Shown here: piece after piece, positions 36,001-46,850 of the stretch
How positions within the stretch are numbered: the stretch's first letter is position 1
Layout: each line of letters opens with the position of its first letter
Assembly: GCF_030463565.1 (NCBI RefSeq)
Contig: NC_134676.1
Location: forward strand, 1,722,001-1,786,000
Length of the DNA: 64,000 nt
Direction of reading: 5' to 3'
Source: Pelecanus crispus
Taxonomy: Eukaryota > Chordata > Aves > Pelecaniformes > Pelecanidae
Notes under the pieces: generated by a model
Databases searched by the model: none
Told to the model about the DNA's origin: nothing
What the model saw: only the letters and a program-made list of their open reading frames with translations
Made by a program: the position numbers and the translations under genes

Positions 36001-38205
36001 CACAAATATAACTGTGCTACTGTCCAGAAAATAATGATAATTTACAAAATACCTGCAAAATACACAAGCCAGAACTGGATTTTGCAAAAGGCAGCAGAAT
36101 CCCTGCCACTGTAAAATAACCCAGATGGCAAATACTCGAACCTTTTGCTCACACTTTAAAAAGGAGAAAAAGCAGAATCATTAACAACATTTACAGGAAT
36201 GTATTTAAGAAGGAAGAAAGCCAGTATGAGGAAGTTTCAGTGGCTCACTGAAAAAAAAAATCTCACAAAACACGTATCGATCACGTAACTACCTTTGAGG
36301 GAGTCCAAAAGGTGTACAAGGATTGGACGTGCACAGGGAAGTACCCCTGGTTAAACGGGAGGGAAGGGGGGCATGGGGACTGCTGTCACAAGCGCAGGGC
36401 CACTTGCCACCCAGCCGGCGCAGCCCAACACGCCGCAGATTCCAGGAGACGCCGAGTAGCTCCCGGCTGACTCGCTGTTCAAACCCTCCACATCTCTCCT
36501 GCTCTTTTGAAGGCAAGCGAAAGCTACCATTCATTATGTTACTTATCTGACTGTGTGTCAGGGGAAAAAAAAAAAAAAAAAAAGAAATTCTATGAAAATT
36601 TATGAGCTAATATAGTTATCTGAAAGACATGAAGTGGGCTAGACTTCCCTTTTAACTGCAGAAGCATGGTATCATTATCCATACTTCATCTCTCCCTGAC
36701 CTTATCAAATTCGTGTTCTGAATCCAAAACTCATCATAAATCTTTTGTAAAGTTCCTTCGACAAAGCCCAGCCTTTGCCACCAAGCACGTAACTGTTACA
36801 CTGTTTTTCTCCAGATCTCTATTTAAATTTAGGAACCCTGATATGCTGATGAAGACTCCAAACGGGATGATTACATCCAAAAGACCTGAACGTTTGCCAG
36901 CTACTGCTGTTTTTTATAACACTACCCTTCTTCCTGCGTACATGAATCAATATGTGCAAGGAACAGTTATCAACAGAGTAAAAAGCAAGGGGGTGGGAGG
37001 AGGAAAGTCAACGCCACGGCTTAGAAAGCCTGTCCCAAGAGTTGGGGCCAGCCCCTGACGGTAGGAAACAGCATCGCTCCGCTAACCAGTTACCCTGGTT
37101 TACAGTTAGTCATCCCAAAGGCTGGCCAATACAGCTCAATTTTGTTACCGTGGATCCTTTCTAATCGCCTTCCAACAATATTTTCGGAAGCGCTGGGGAA
37201 CGCAGGGCTGACCACAATCAGCCAGGGGCCATCGTTAGCCCTCTAACTGATCCCCGAATCAACCCAGACCTGTCTTTCGGAGCATCTTCATAGCAAAGTA
37301 TCTAATGGAAAGTCTGCATCAAGTTTAAGGCTAGGAGAATTTCTATTTTGTGCTGCTGTATCTACAGTAAAGGAATTAAAAAAAAAAAAAAAGGAAACCC
37401 AGCTGTATCAGTTTGGGAATGGACAGAAAGGAGAGAGTGGAGCCTACTGCTGGCCACACCACCCGTGAGAGCTCTGAAACGCCATGGCCACCATTCCTGT
37501 AAAGCTGATGGTCCCTCTAACAGCTATCCTCTTCCTAAAAAAAACAGCTTCCTTGGACTTACTCATTTGTATCGCTCTGCAGGTGGCCTGCACTTCCCTG
37601 CCTGAGGCTGGCAGGAACTGAACTGAATGCACAACGTTGCCCGAAATGAATCGCCTGTTTGAGACTGCCCTGTTACAGATACCTGCTACAGACACTGCCG
37701 ACCTGACTTCGAAATGCAATGCTCCCAGTCGCTACCGGCGTCCTCCGGAGCGGGAGGACAGCCACTGAGGGGAAGGGACCTGCTTGCTGCTGCTTCTGCT
37801 GGGCTTACACTGCAGCCAGGGAGATCTCAGTCACACCCGACGAAGGAGAACATTGTTTTAGTGAATAAAAAGCAAAGCTGCTATTACAGTAGTTTAAGCT
37901 ACTGGCTGCCTGCACCCTTGACAGGTCCATATTTCTACACATCGCTGCTTTTCCCAAAATCTTTCGGCTAGGTTTTCAGTTCCTTTAACATCAAACCTCC
38001 ATTAGGGTGGCAAACTCACTTCGCTGTACCCCAGGCCTGTGCAGGGGCTTACCTAGAAACACACGGAGGCTTTTCCGTGGCTGAAGTGCAGCTTTACACG
38101 GTTCTCTCAAACCCTGAAGGGCCAGAGACCGGCCCTGCCGCTTGCACACTCAGTTCACACCTGATCCCAGGGCATGCTATACACGTAAATACATTTGATT
38201 GCACT

Positions 38206-38256
38206 TCATAGAATCGTTTAGGTTGGAAAAGACCTTTAAGATCATCCAGTCCAACT
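38206..38256 (-). mobile_element. Short CR1 tail fragment
   Basis: CATAGAATCGTTTAGGTTGG followed by AAAAGACCTTTAAGATC and CATCCAGTCCAAC is the reverse complement of a CR1 3' end of about 50 bp. Confidence 0.88.
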
Positions 38257-41200
38257 GCGATGCTCAGAGCAGTTTCCCTTTTGCTGTCAGACAGGTAAAG
38301 ATTTTTGGCATCACTGAAAATTAATGCCTTTTGTTCCATATTGCTTAGGACAGGCTCGGAAAGCTCCAACACCTGGAGTGTCCCTTTAAACAGTCCCTGC
38401 AATAATTGTTAGCCACAATAGCAGCTACACCTCCCTCCATACCGTAAGGCAGATTTCCACTCCCTGTGCCATTCTGTTTAAATAAAAATGTACAACAGCG
38501 ATCAAAATGGTTTGGCTTGTCAAATAATCTGATCCCATTTATCGTGGCTCTTTAAGGACTGCGAACTGAAAGAGGGATCCTCAAGATAGAAAGTCATTAG
38601 TTCTAACAAGCTAATGGCTATTATACATGTAAATCACTGCTTTTGAAACAGTAAGTCATCTCTTCTTTCTACGGCAGACAATCTTATGTGAACACTGAAG
38701 CAATCTGATTATTCCATGAACGGTTTTAGGAATTAAAGTCTATGGGACTGCTCAGGCACGAATTGGTTATCCCAGAAGTTTTAACCCCTTAAAGCTGCAG
38801 AGAGAACAGTTATTTCTCTCTCCCAGCTGAGGCTGTACCGGAGAGGAGAAAGGTCTTCTCACGCCCGTCTTCTCGACTCCCCGTGATGCTCCTCCTGGGA
38901 TAAGGCTCGTGCCTGCGACCGCGCCGCTGCCAGCACACTCCCAGGGCGTGCTTCTCCTCCCTCCGCGCCAGCAGCCTTCTGCTCGCACGAGGACGTGGCA
39001 GGCAGACACCAGAAACACCACCTCCGAAAGTTCTCACGTTAGCTGGTTCTTCTCCTATCTCTCAAGGAACAGCCATACCCGCCCCACCCCGGTTAATGCC
39101 AGCCCTGCCTGGCCCACGCCGATGGCGCTGGGAGCGGGCACAGGAGTTTAGGGGCAGACAAGCAAATGAAAGGTTTTGAGGAAAAGAATGAGGAGTGAAT
39201 TAGGAGCTGCCACAAGCAAGATTAGCAATGAGTTTTATCACTCTAACCTATGGGAATTAGCCAGTTCTTCAAAAGGAAACATAAACCTTGAAGCTCCTTT
39301 CCTGTTAACAGAATTTCAAGATTACATGGTCTACTCTCTACCCGTCATTCCAGAGAATTATCCATCGCCTGATAAACCTGCTGCGGGTTAGATCACAGAA
39401 CTGCCTATTTCCGTGCTGTGTGGCCATTTCATAACGCTGCATTAACCAGAACAGAGCGCAGGGACTATCACAGCAGGGAGCGCTCGGCTGCAGGCCCAGG
39501 ATCGCGCTTTCTCTCGGCTGTCGGACACGGGTACCTCCACCCAGGCCAGCAACCTCACCTGGGGGTGGCACGGGGCAAGGACTGATTGCCAGGCTCAAAC
39601 TTTTTCCTAACGCCACCCGAATCAAACCCAGCCCTGCCGCACCGTGCTACTGCCAGCGTCGCCGCCCCATGCCGCATTTCAACACACAAAATGCAAAACA
39701 CAGACTTCGCTGAATTACTCTCAGCTATTTTGCTCCTCAATAAAAGAAAGAGCAAAATCAAAGCTTTCATGGGAACCAGCACAACGTATACTTACAGTCG
39801 CCTATGCAGTAGTTCTGAGGCCAAATACCTGCCACACACTAACAGGAAAATCAGCTTGGAAAATTGAGGCTGCAATGCATGAACAGTGAGAAAAGAACAG
39901 CTTCTCCCGGGGGAAAAAAAATAAAAAACTCTATCCAGTCCTCGCAAATGCAAATTGGGACTTTCAGCAGGCAGGGCTTGCAGATATACAGGTAAGCAGC
40001 GTACAAATGTGTTTTGTGACGTGCTCTCAAGGGCAGTATATTTTTCGAGACGCTATTATGCCAGCTTTAAACAGTGACAGCATGTATTTCAGTAATGACC
40101 AGGTTGTGATATGTCAGCCTTAGCAGTTTCTAGGCACGCTCTAAGGGAGCGTGTTGCTACTCCCCAGTTCGCACATTTTAGCGGGCTGCAATACATTGCT
40201 GCTTCTTTGAAGGCAAAAATAAGCACCGCACCATGAGAGCTGTCGCTTTTCTCTGCAGCTGCTCAAACTTCCCTAGCACCATGTTTTAACAGAGCTTTCC
40301 AACAACGCTGTGTGCAAAACTGCCAACAGTGCCTTCTTGCGCATTTACTTGTAACACCCCATCTTGAGAACTTCACACGCAGCCAAAACCCACCAGATTT
40401 GTTGAGAAGAGTTTTTCAGCATGGGAAAACTGTTTCTCCTTTGAGTCAAAGTCTGATTAAAGAACTGAAAGAGGAGTCACACTCTCTCTCACTGGTGTGA
40501 ATTAGCATAACTCCAGGATTCGGGCCTTTTTTCCCCCATATGCCTGCAAGTATGCAATTAATTTTACCTTTGGCAATTTTTTTTTTTTTTCTTTGCCTGC
40601 AGCCCACGGCATTGAGCTACTTGAAAAGAACTTTTGTAATAGGGTTCAGATGAGGCAAACTATTTCTCTGCTGCTCCGTGTACCTGCCTTTCTCCTCCTG
40701 CCACAGCCACTCGCAAACACGGTGCAGTTCAGCTCTGCAGAAGTCGTGCTGGGCTACAAACTCGGGGACCAAATCTGCTTCCCTGATCCCTGCAAAGTGC
40801 ATAAAACCGCACGCAGCCTCTCCACGATAATCTGATCTGACAGGTATAAAAGAGCATTAACCACACATTGGCATAACGATACTGTTCGTGGTCGTTCTGA
40901 ACCAGCTACTTATTTGGTTGTTGTTGTTTAAAGGAAAAAGTGCGTTCAGCTGATCTCTTTCTACGCTTCATCGCGTATTCTCATCTCACTCCTCCACCCG
41001 AACGAAGGAGTGACAGCAGACACAGCGCCATAAAAACGCGTCTGTTCGCGGAAAAGCTATTTCGGGGTACCTATATTTGGGCAGCCCGGAATAAGAGCGC
41101 TTCGTTACCAATTCGCTTTACGTGCATCATTCATTTTCGCCCAGCCTTCGCTGGATGCTTTACACCGCCCTGCCCTCTCTACGAGCCGGGTCTTTGCCCT

Positions 41201-41259
41201 TGGCAAACCCGCCAGCTCAAGAGGCAGGACACGCCAGAAATCCGCACGCCCCAGACCCA

Positions 41260-42520
41260 CCTGTCATGAGGAGCCCGCAGTCGCGACAGCGGCCGCATGT
41301 CGCGGGTGGGACTCCCGCCCGGCCGGCCTCCGCGCTCACCTCACCCCAGCGATTTCCAAGCGCCCCGCAACCGGCCCCCCACCCCCGGTCTCCATTTTAC
41401 CCTCCCTCCGGGCGCGGAGCCCCAGGGCCGCCCCGGCCCACGGCCTCGCCTCAAGCGGGCGGCGGGAACGGCCGAGCCGCGGCCGGCGGGGCGGGAAGGG
41501 TCGCCCCGCTCCCCCCCCCGCTCCCCGCGGGCGGCAGAGACCTGTGCTCCGGGAGCCTCTTCCCTCGCTGTCGGCGGCGATGGAGGGACGAGCGAGGCGC
41601 GGAGCACCTCCCTCTGCGGGAGCCCGGCGCCGAGGCTGGGCTGAGGCGGAGGCGGAGGCGTCGCTGCCGGGGCCGGCGCACGGATGTGGGCGCTCGCCCC
41701 GGGGCCGGGGCGGGGACGGGACGTGAGAGGGGAGGGCCGGGCTCTCCGGAGGGAAAGCCCCCGCCGCCGGCCCGCTTCGCCACGGGCGTCCCCTGGGGAG
41801 GCGCGGAAGGCTTGGGCGAGCGGGGAGGAGATCGCCCGTCCCTCAGGGGCGGCGGGCGGGAGAGCCCGGGGGACGGGGCCCGGTCGGCCGGGGATCGCCC
41901 GTCCCTCGGGGGCGGCAGGCGGGAGAGCCCAGGGACGGGGCCCGGTCGGCCGGGGATCGCCCGTCCCTCAGGGGCGGCAGGCGGGAGAGCCCAGGGACGG
42001 GGCCCGGTCGGCCGGGGATCGCCCGTCCCTCGGGGGCGGCAGGCGGGAGAGCCCAGGGACGGGGCCCGGTCGGCCGGGGATCGCCCGTCCCTCAGGGGCG
42101 GCGGGCGGCAGAGCCCGGGGACGGGGCCCAGCCGGCCGGGAGCGGGCCAGGCCCAAGCCCGCAGAGACCGGGAGGAAGGGCTCTCACACCGGGGTGCCTT
42201 TCCGTGATTTTCCATGATTTCCCCTCAGGCAAACCGGCCCTTCTCCAGTGGAGCGTTTCCAGCTTGCCCCCCCTGAGGAAACCAGGGGCACCTTTGCCCT
42301 GAGGAAGAGCCCCTGCCCCCAGCGGGACCCGGCTCTTCCTCGCCCGGCCCTGCCTTCGCGGAAGCAGGGAGAGGGCAGGAGCCTGCGAGTCGAGGCCCGC
42401 AGCCCGGCCAGCCCCGGCTTGCGACCTGCCATCGCTTTTATAGGCCTTCAGGTTTTACCTGCAGCTCAGGGAGCGGCCCGGGCTGAGCGTGGCTCTGGCA
42501 TTGCCGGCCTGATCCCAAGC
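41260..42520 (-). promoter_or_regulatory. CpG island, probable RAB27B promoter and 5' noncoding exon
   Basis: The stretch is strongly GC-rich and dense in CpG, unlike the AT-rich DNA on both sides. It lies 14 kb upstream of the first coding exon of RAB27B, which suits a gene with a noncoding first exon and a large first intron. On the - strand a good donor, GAG/GTGAGC, occurs with its intron side at 41334-41339, so a first exon could end at 41340. No TATA box is evident. The transcription start is not determined here. Confidence 0.55.
41830..42140. repeat. GC-rich minisatellite, five ~62-bp units in the CpG island
   Basis: Units begin at 41830, 41893, 41955, 42017 and 42079, each with GATCGCCCGTCCCTC followed by a GGGGCGG GC-box and ending in GGCCGGG. 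Units 1, 3 and 5 read CTCAGGGG while units 2 and 4 read CTCGGGGG, giving a two-unit alternation. The period of 62-63 bp is not a multiple of three, so the long open frames over it are not protein-coding. Confidence 0.93.
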
Positions 42521-42943
42521 AAAGAGCAGCTGTAGCCTATTACTTATCACCCCCCTGAATCCTTGGGGGAAGACATTTAAAGGGCTTCTTTCCACAGCCT
42601 TGCTAGCTCCAGTGAACGCAAATTTTCCCTCTAATCCATCTCCTAATTCCCAAAACTCAATCCGAGGCAGTTGGCCAGTCAGGTTGTGTTTCAAACCCTG
42701 CCGCTATTCCATTATCCCGACGCTGTGGGGATCGAGCGCTGCGGCTGCAGGAGTTCATCCAGCGCTAATCCAGTCACTGCTAACCCAATCACTCCATGCT
42801 ACTGGGGGAAAAAAAAAAAACAAACAACAAAAACCAAACCAGCCTTTTGTAGCTAAAGCGCGGCTCTTTCTGAAGCGCTCCCACACGGCAGTCCTAGGGC
42901 TGGGGTACCTTCGGTGGGCTCACACAGCCCAACGGCGCGGTTA

Positions 42944-43578
42944 GAATCATAGCATCATAGAATCGCTTAGGTTGGAAAAGACCTTTAAGATCATCCAGCT
43001 GTCCTGGTTTCGGCTGGGATAGAGTTAATTTTCTCCCTAGCAGCAGGCACAGTGCTGTGGTTTGGATTTAGGATGAGAATAACGCTGATCACACGCTGAT
43101 GGTTTGGTTGTTGCTCAGTGCTGCTTATGCCAGGCAAGGACTTTTCAGCTTCCCCTGCTCTGCCAGGGGCACAAGGAGCTGGGAGGGGGCACAGCCAGGA
43201 GAGTTGATCCCAACTGGCCCAAGGGCCATTCCATACCATACGGCGTCATGGGCAGTATGGAAACTGGGGGGGTTGGCCGGGGAGCAGCGATCGCTGCTGG
43301 GAACTGGCTGGGCATCGGTCGGCGGGTGGGGAGCAATTGCATTGGGCATCACTTGCTGTGTATATTATTATTATTATTATTATTTTATTGTTACTATTAT
43401 CATTACTATTTTACTTTATTTCAATTATTAAACTGTTCTTATCTCCCCCCAGGAGTGTTTCTCACTCTCACTCCTCCGATTCTCTCCCCCATCCCATCGG
43501 GGCAGGGGCAGTGAGCGATGGCTGCGCGGTGCTGAGCCGCTGCCTGGGGCTGAACCACGACACCAGTCCAACCATTAA
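42944..43578 (-). mobile_element. CR1 tail fragment split by an LTR
   Basis: Left part 42944-42999 (ATCATAGAATCGCTTAGG to ATCATCCAG) and right part from 43563 (CCAGTCCAACCATTAA) are one CR1 tail interrupted by the solo LTR at 43000-43562. Confidence 0.9.
43000..43562 (+). mobile_element. Solo LTR of the same family inserted into a CR1 copy
   Basis: It begins TGTCCTGGTTTCGGC and ends AACCACGACA. Flanks are CCAGC at 42995-42999 and CCAGT at 43563-43567, a 5-bp duplication with one change. The two sides rejoin as a CR1 tail (ATCATCCAG / TCCAACCATT). It closely resembles the copy at 10270 and shares its altered GTATGGAAAC at the TATA position. Confidence 0.92.
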
Positions 43579-45223
43579 ATGTGCAGTACCTGCTGTCCTT
43601 CAATAGCTCCCGTGTGTGTGTTACGGGCTTGTCGTTACGCGAGGGTAGCTCTTCACCCTAACTTGAAACGAATTTGGCGTCTCCATCGCGGAGCGCTTGA
43701 GAAGCCTCACAGGGCTGGGGGAGAGGCGTGCTCTCTCTCGGCCCGCGCGTTGGTATTCACGTGGAAAGCAAGAACAACGTTTGCACCACGCTGCTGCTAA
43801 CTGGCACATACTGCTAGCATAGTTTGGCCCCAAAATATCTGCTTTGAAAGTAAGAAGGCACTAGGCAGCAGAGGCAGGGCAGCACAGAAAAATAAGGGCT
43901 GGCGTTACCCTGTGTACATATTTTGGCAAGGTTATAGCACATTGCAAAGCCCTTGGGTGGCAGAGCTGCGTGCTCAGAGTGAGTTCTAACAATTTCACTC
44001 AAATCCTTGGACCTGTCATAGCTTCAGCAGAGCGTACTGGGAAGTATAACTTGTAGTTCCTCTTCTATATGTCATTTCTCTGTGTGTGAGGTCATTGGTG
44101 AGGCGTGATGGGGAATGCTGAGGTATCGCGCTGGTGAAGTAGGTTGGTAGGCAGAGCACGTCGTCGGGTGAGGAACAAAGAATGGGACTTTGAGCCTCAT
44201 ACCCTATGCGATCATATAGGAACCCGCTGCCATTATTTTTTCTATTTTGATTTCTGTGTGTCCAGAGATACCTGCAAAACTGGGATAGCTGCAGGCAACC
44301 GTTCGTGATGCCGGGAGGACGATCCAGCTGCAGATCCTGCACCCAGTCCCACTTTCTAGCCCTTACAGGCACTTCAAGGCCTGTTGAAACGGTTCCTGCC
44401 CTTCCCTGGGGTTTGTTGCTGGCAATGTCTCAAAACAGTGCTGTCACTGCCATGAGAAGAGTTTTTCTGAACAGTTTTGTTCTTTGGGCTGCAGCGCTTA
44501 CAAATAAACCTTCTTACCGACGGCGCGCACGTCCTGTTTGAAAAATACTTTCCACGCAGCTCAGCTGGGAACAGCAATCATTCCGTTTAAGATCAGTCAG
44601 ACCGGTTGCCAGCGTTAGCTGCTGCAGCATTCGTAAACGGGTTATTGCTGGTCTGTTTGCCCCTTTCCCCGCTGGTAAATGCCCAGCGCTCGTAGACAGA
44701 GGAGATCAAACTGTTGGCAAACATTTCTCTGAGGCCTCACAGCTCAGAACTTCGCACCCACACAGTATCCAACAAATTGGCTTGCAATCAGCAGTGATTC
44801 AGTTTGGCCACACAGGCAATTAGTAACTCTGCTGGTTGCCAGCTCTTTTTATGTAACTGGAAATGTTTTGCTATGATGGATGGTTTCAGGCAGAAGCATT
44901 TCTCTAAAGCCCTTGCGGTTTCTAGATAAGTTTTCCCTTTATCTCCCCTAGGCTGCTAAATGTTAAATAAAACTATGGTAGTTGTGTTTCTTTTGGGTCT
45001 CTTAAATTAAAGGCGAATGTCTTAGTAACCTCAGTTTCCTGCTTATTCCTCTAACAATTAAAATTCAGCGTTACTCACAAGAACAGGAAACGTGCATGGA
45101 TCCTGTTCTTTCCAGATAGAGAAATTTCATGTGAAGCAGCAGTGGCTAAACAAGTACTTCGCAGAGTTATTAGAGAAAGCCATACAAAATTAATAACGAA
45201 AGGGTGGTATTTCCTGATACGCC

Positions 45224-45245
45224 TTTTTTTTTTTAAAAAAAAAAA
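45224..45245. repeat. T11A11 perfect palindrome
   Basis: Eleven T are followed immediately by eleven A, a 22-bp self-complementary tract in intergenic DNA. Confidence 0.9.
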
Positions 45246-46035
45246 GAGGGTTGGATCTGCTTTGGGAGTAGGAGCAGGATGTGGTATTTATGTTCCCTGT
45301 GACGAGCATATTTGCATTAGCCGCGATACTGCACCACAATGAAAGCAAATATGTTATCTCACCTGTTCTCCCTGTGCCCGCAGCCGGGAACAAATACCAG
45401 CTGGCAGCAGCTGCCCGCCCGGCATAGCTTCACTCTTCGCCAGCAATAAGGAAGAAGTTGCAGCCATCTCTCTGTCTCTCCCCCCTGTTTTTCCTTTAAT
45501 TATCCCAGAAAGTTATTTCTTATTCAAATTTTTTCTTTAAGGCCTGCACTACTTGGAGGGGGGAAAAAAAAATCATTTTAACTATGTTTAGCAAAACTGG
45601 TGTATGCCTTTAAGTAAGCCTAAACCAGTTCTCATGGCTCAGTTGTGGTTTTTCACAAAGTATTAAGAGCGTAATTTTTCATCTCACTAATGCAAGCTAA
45701 ATGAATGTATGTTCAACCTCATTAAACCACTACGAACTTCTCATGCAAATGCACTCAATCTGCTGTAACCTTGCTTAACTCACTCGGTGTGGGTCCGTCA
45801 GGACTGGGGCACGCTGCTCTCTTACGGCGGCCGAACAAGGCACACGCACCAGGCAGGATTTCTGTCGCTGGGGCACGCGATGTGCCGGGTACGTGGCCTG
45901 TTGTGGGGAGCCTTAACGCTCATAAGCCTGCCCAGTGGCCCTCCAAAGGGTTGCCAGTAGCAATTAGTGGTATTTAATGAAAGCAATGAGAGACAGGCGT
46001 GACTGAGCTGAGTAATGACAAAATGTTGCTAGCAT

Positions 46036-46345
46036 GTTTCATAGAATCATAGAATCGTTTAGATTGGAAAAGACCTTCAAGACCATCCAGTCCAGCCATT
46101 AACCTAACACTACCAAGTCTACCACTAAACCAACTAAGGGTAGAGTAATAATTAATTTCATGTTTCCTGGCTTGGTGGCTGGATTATTTTTTTATGAAAG
46201 TAAAACTAGGAATCACTAAGGTTGGAAAAGATCTCCAAGATCATCAGTCCAACCGTCAACCCAACACCACCATGCCTGCTAAACCGTGTCCCAATGTTCA
46301 TGTCCCCAGTGTTCACGTCTACTAAAACGTGTCCCATGTTCATAT
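46036..46345 (-). mobile_element. Composite double-tailed CR1 (copy b)
   Basis: On the + strand, a CR1 tail (46036-46145) is followed by the shared linker with TTTCATGTTTCCTGGCTTGG and GGCTGGATTAT, then TTTTATGAAAGTAAAACTAGG, and a second tail starting AATCACTAAGGTTGG. This is the reverse complement of the arrangement at 8447, 54918 and 58091. Near the end GTGTCCCA-TGTTCAT is repeated. Confidence 0.87.
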
Positions 46346-46784
46346 TCTTTCCCAGCCTGCCTTTGACCAAAGGACTGCCTGAATTGCCAAGATTCTTTGA
46401 AGAGAAACTTTCTATATGTTTTAAATAGTATCAAGCGTGTTTCATGGTCCTCTATGCAAAAAAAACCCACCCACTTTACTACTCGCAAGCAGTAGTAGAA
46501 GCCATTTGTAAAAAGCTGATTTAGATGAGAACATAGAAAGTAGATATATGACCAAGGTGAATCTGGAGCAAACAGCTGACTTAATTACACAAGGCCAACG
46601 AGTTAATTAGATAAGGCACGTATTGCAGATTTATTTAATGAGTAAGTCTCATATGTCTATCCTGCTTTCTACCCTTCCTCCTCCACTCCCCTGACACCCA
46701 CATCCTCTCCCAGTTGTGCTGGGCATCCAGGAATGGTTCGGGTCCCTGGGAGCTCCTGTCACCCCTTCCTCTGGTTCATGCGCT

Positions 46785-46850
46785 TGCTGGATGTTGGATT
46801 AGATGATTGTTGTAGGTCCCTCCTCACTGAAATAGTCTCGTCCAGCCTAG
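46785..46850 (+). mobile_element. Old CR1 tail fragment
   Basis: GATGTTGGATTAGATGATTG followed by TTGTAGGTCCCTCCTCACTGAAAT resembles the older CR1 3' end without the octamer tail. Confidence 0.6.

Larger units (their letters stand above)
27510..41340 (-). other. Probable large first intron of RAB27B
   Basis: About 13.8 kb separates the first coding exon from the CpG island. It contains CR1 pieces at 28148 and 38206 and the solo LTR at 29444. The remaining sequence is AT-rich, with homopolymers at 33117-33132 and 36566-36583. No other exon was recognised. Its status as one intron is inferred. Confidence 0.55.

Noticed and set aside
41122..42215. Long open frames of 361 residues (+) and 254 residues (-) across the CpG island
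   Set aside because: They run through a 62-63-bp tandem repeat whose period is not a multiple of three and are rich in Pro, Gly, Arg and Ala on both strands. This is what GC-rich DNA without stops gives; no domain is visible.
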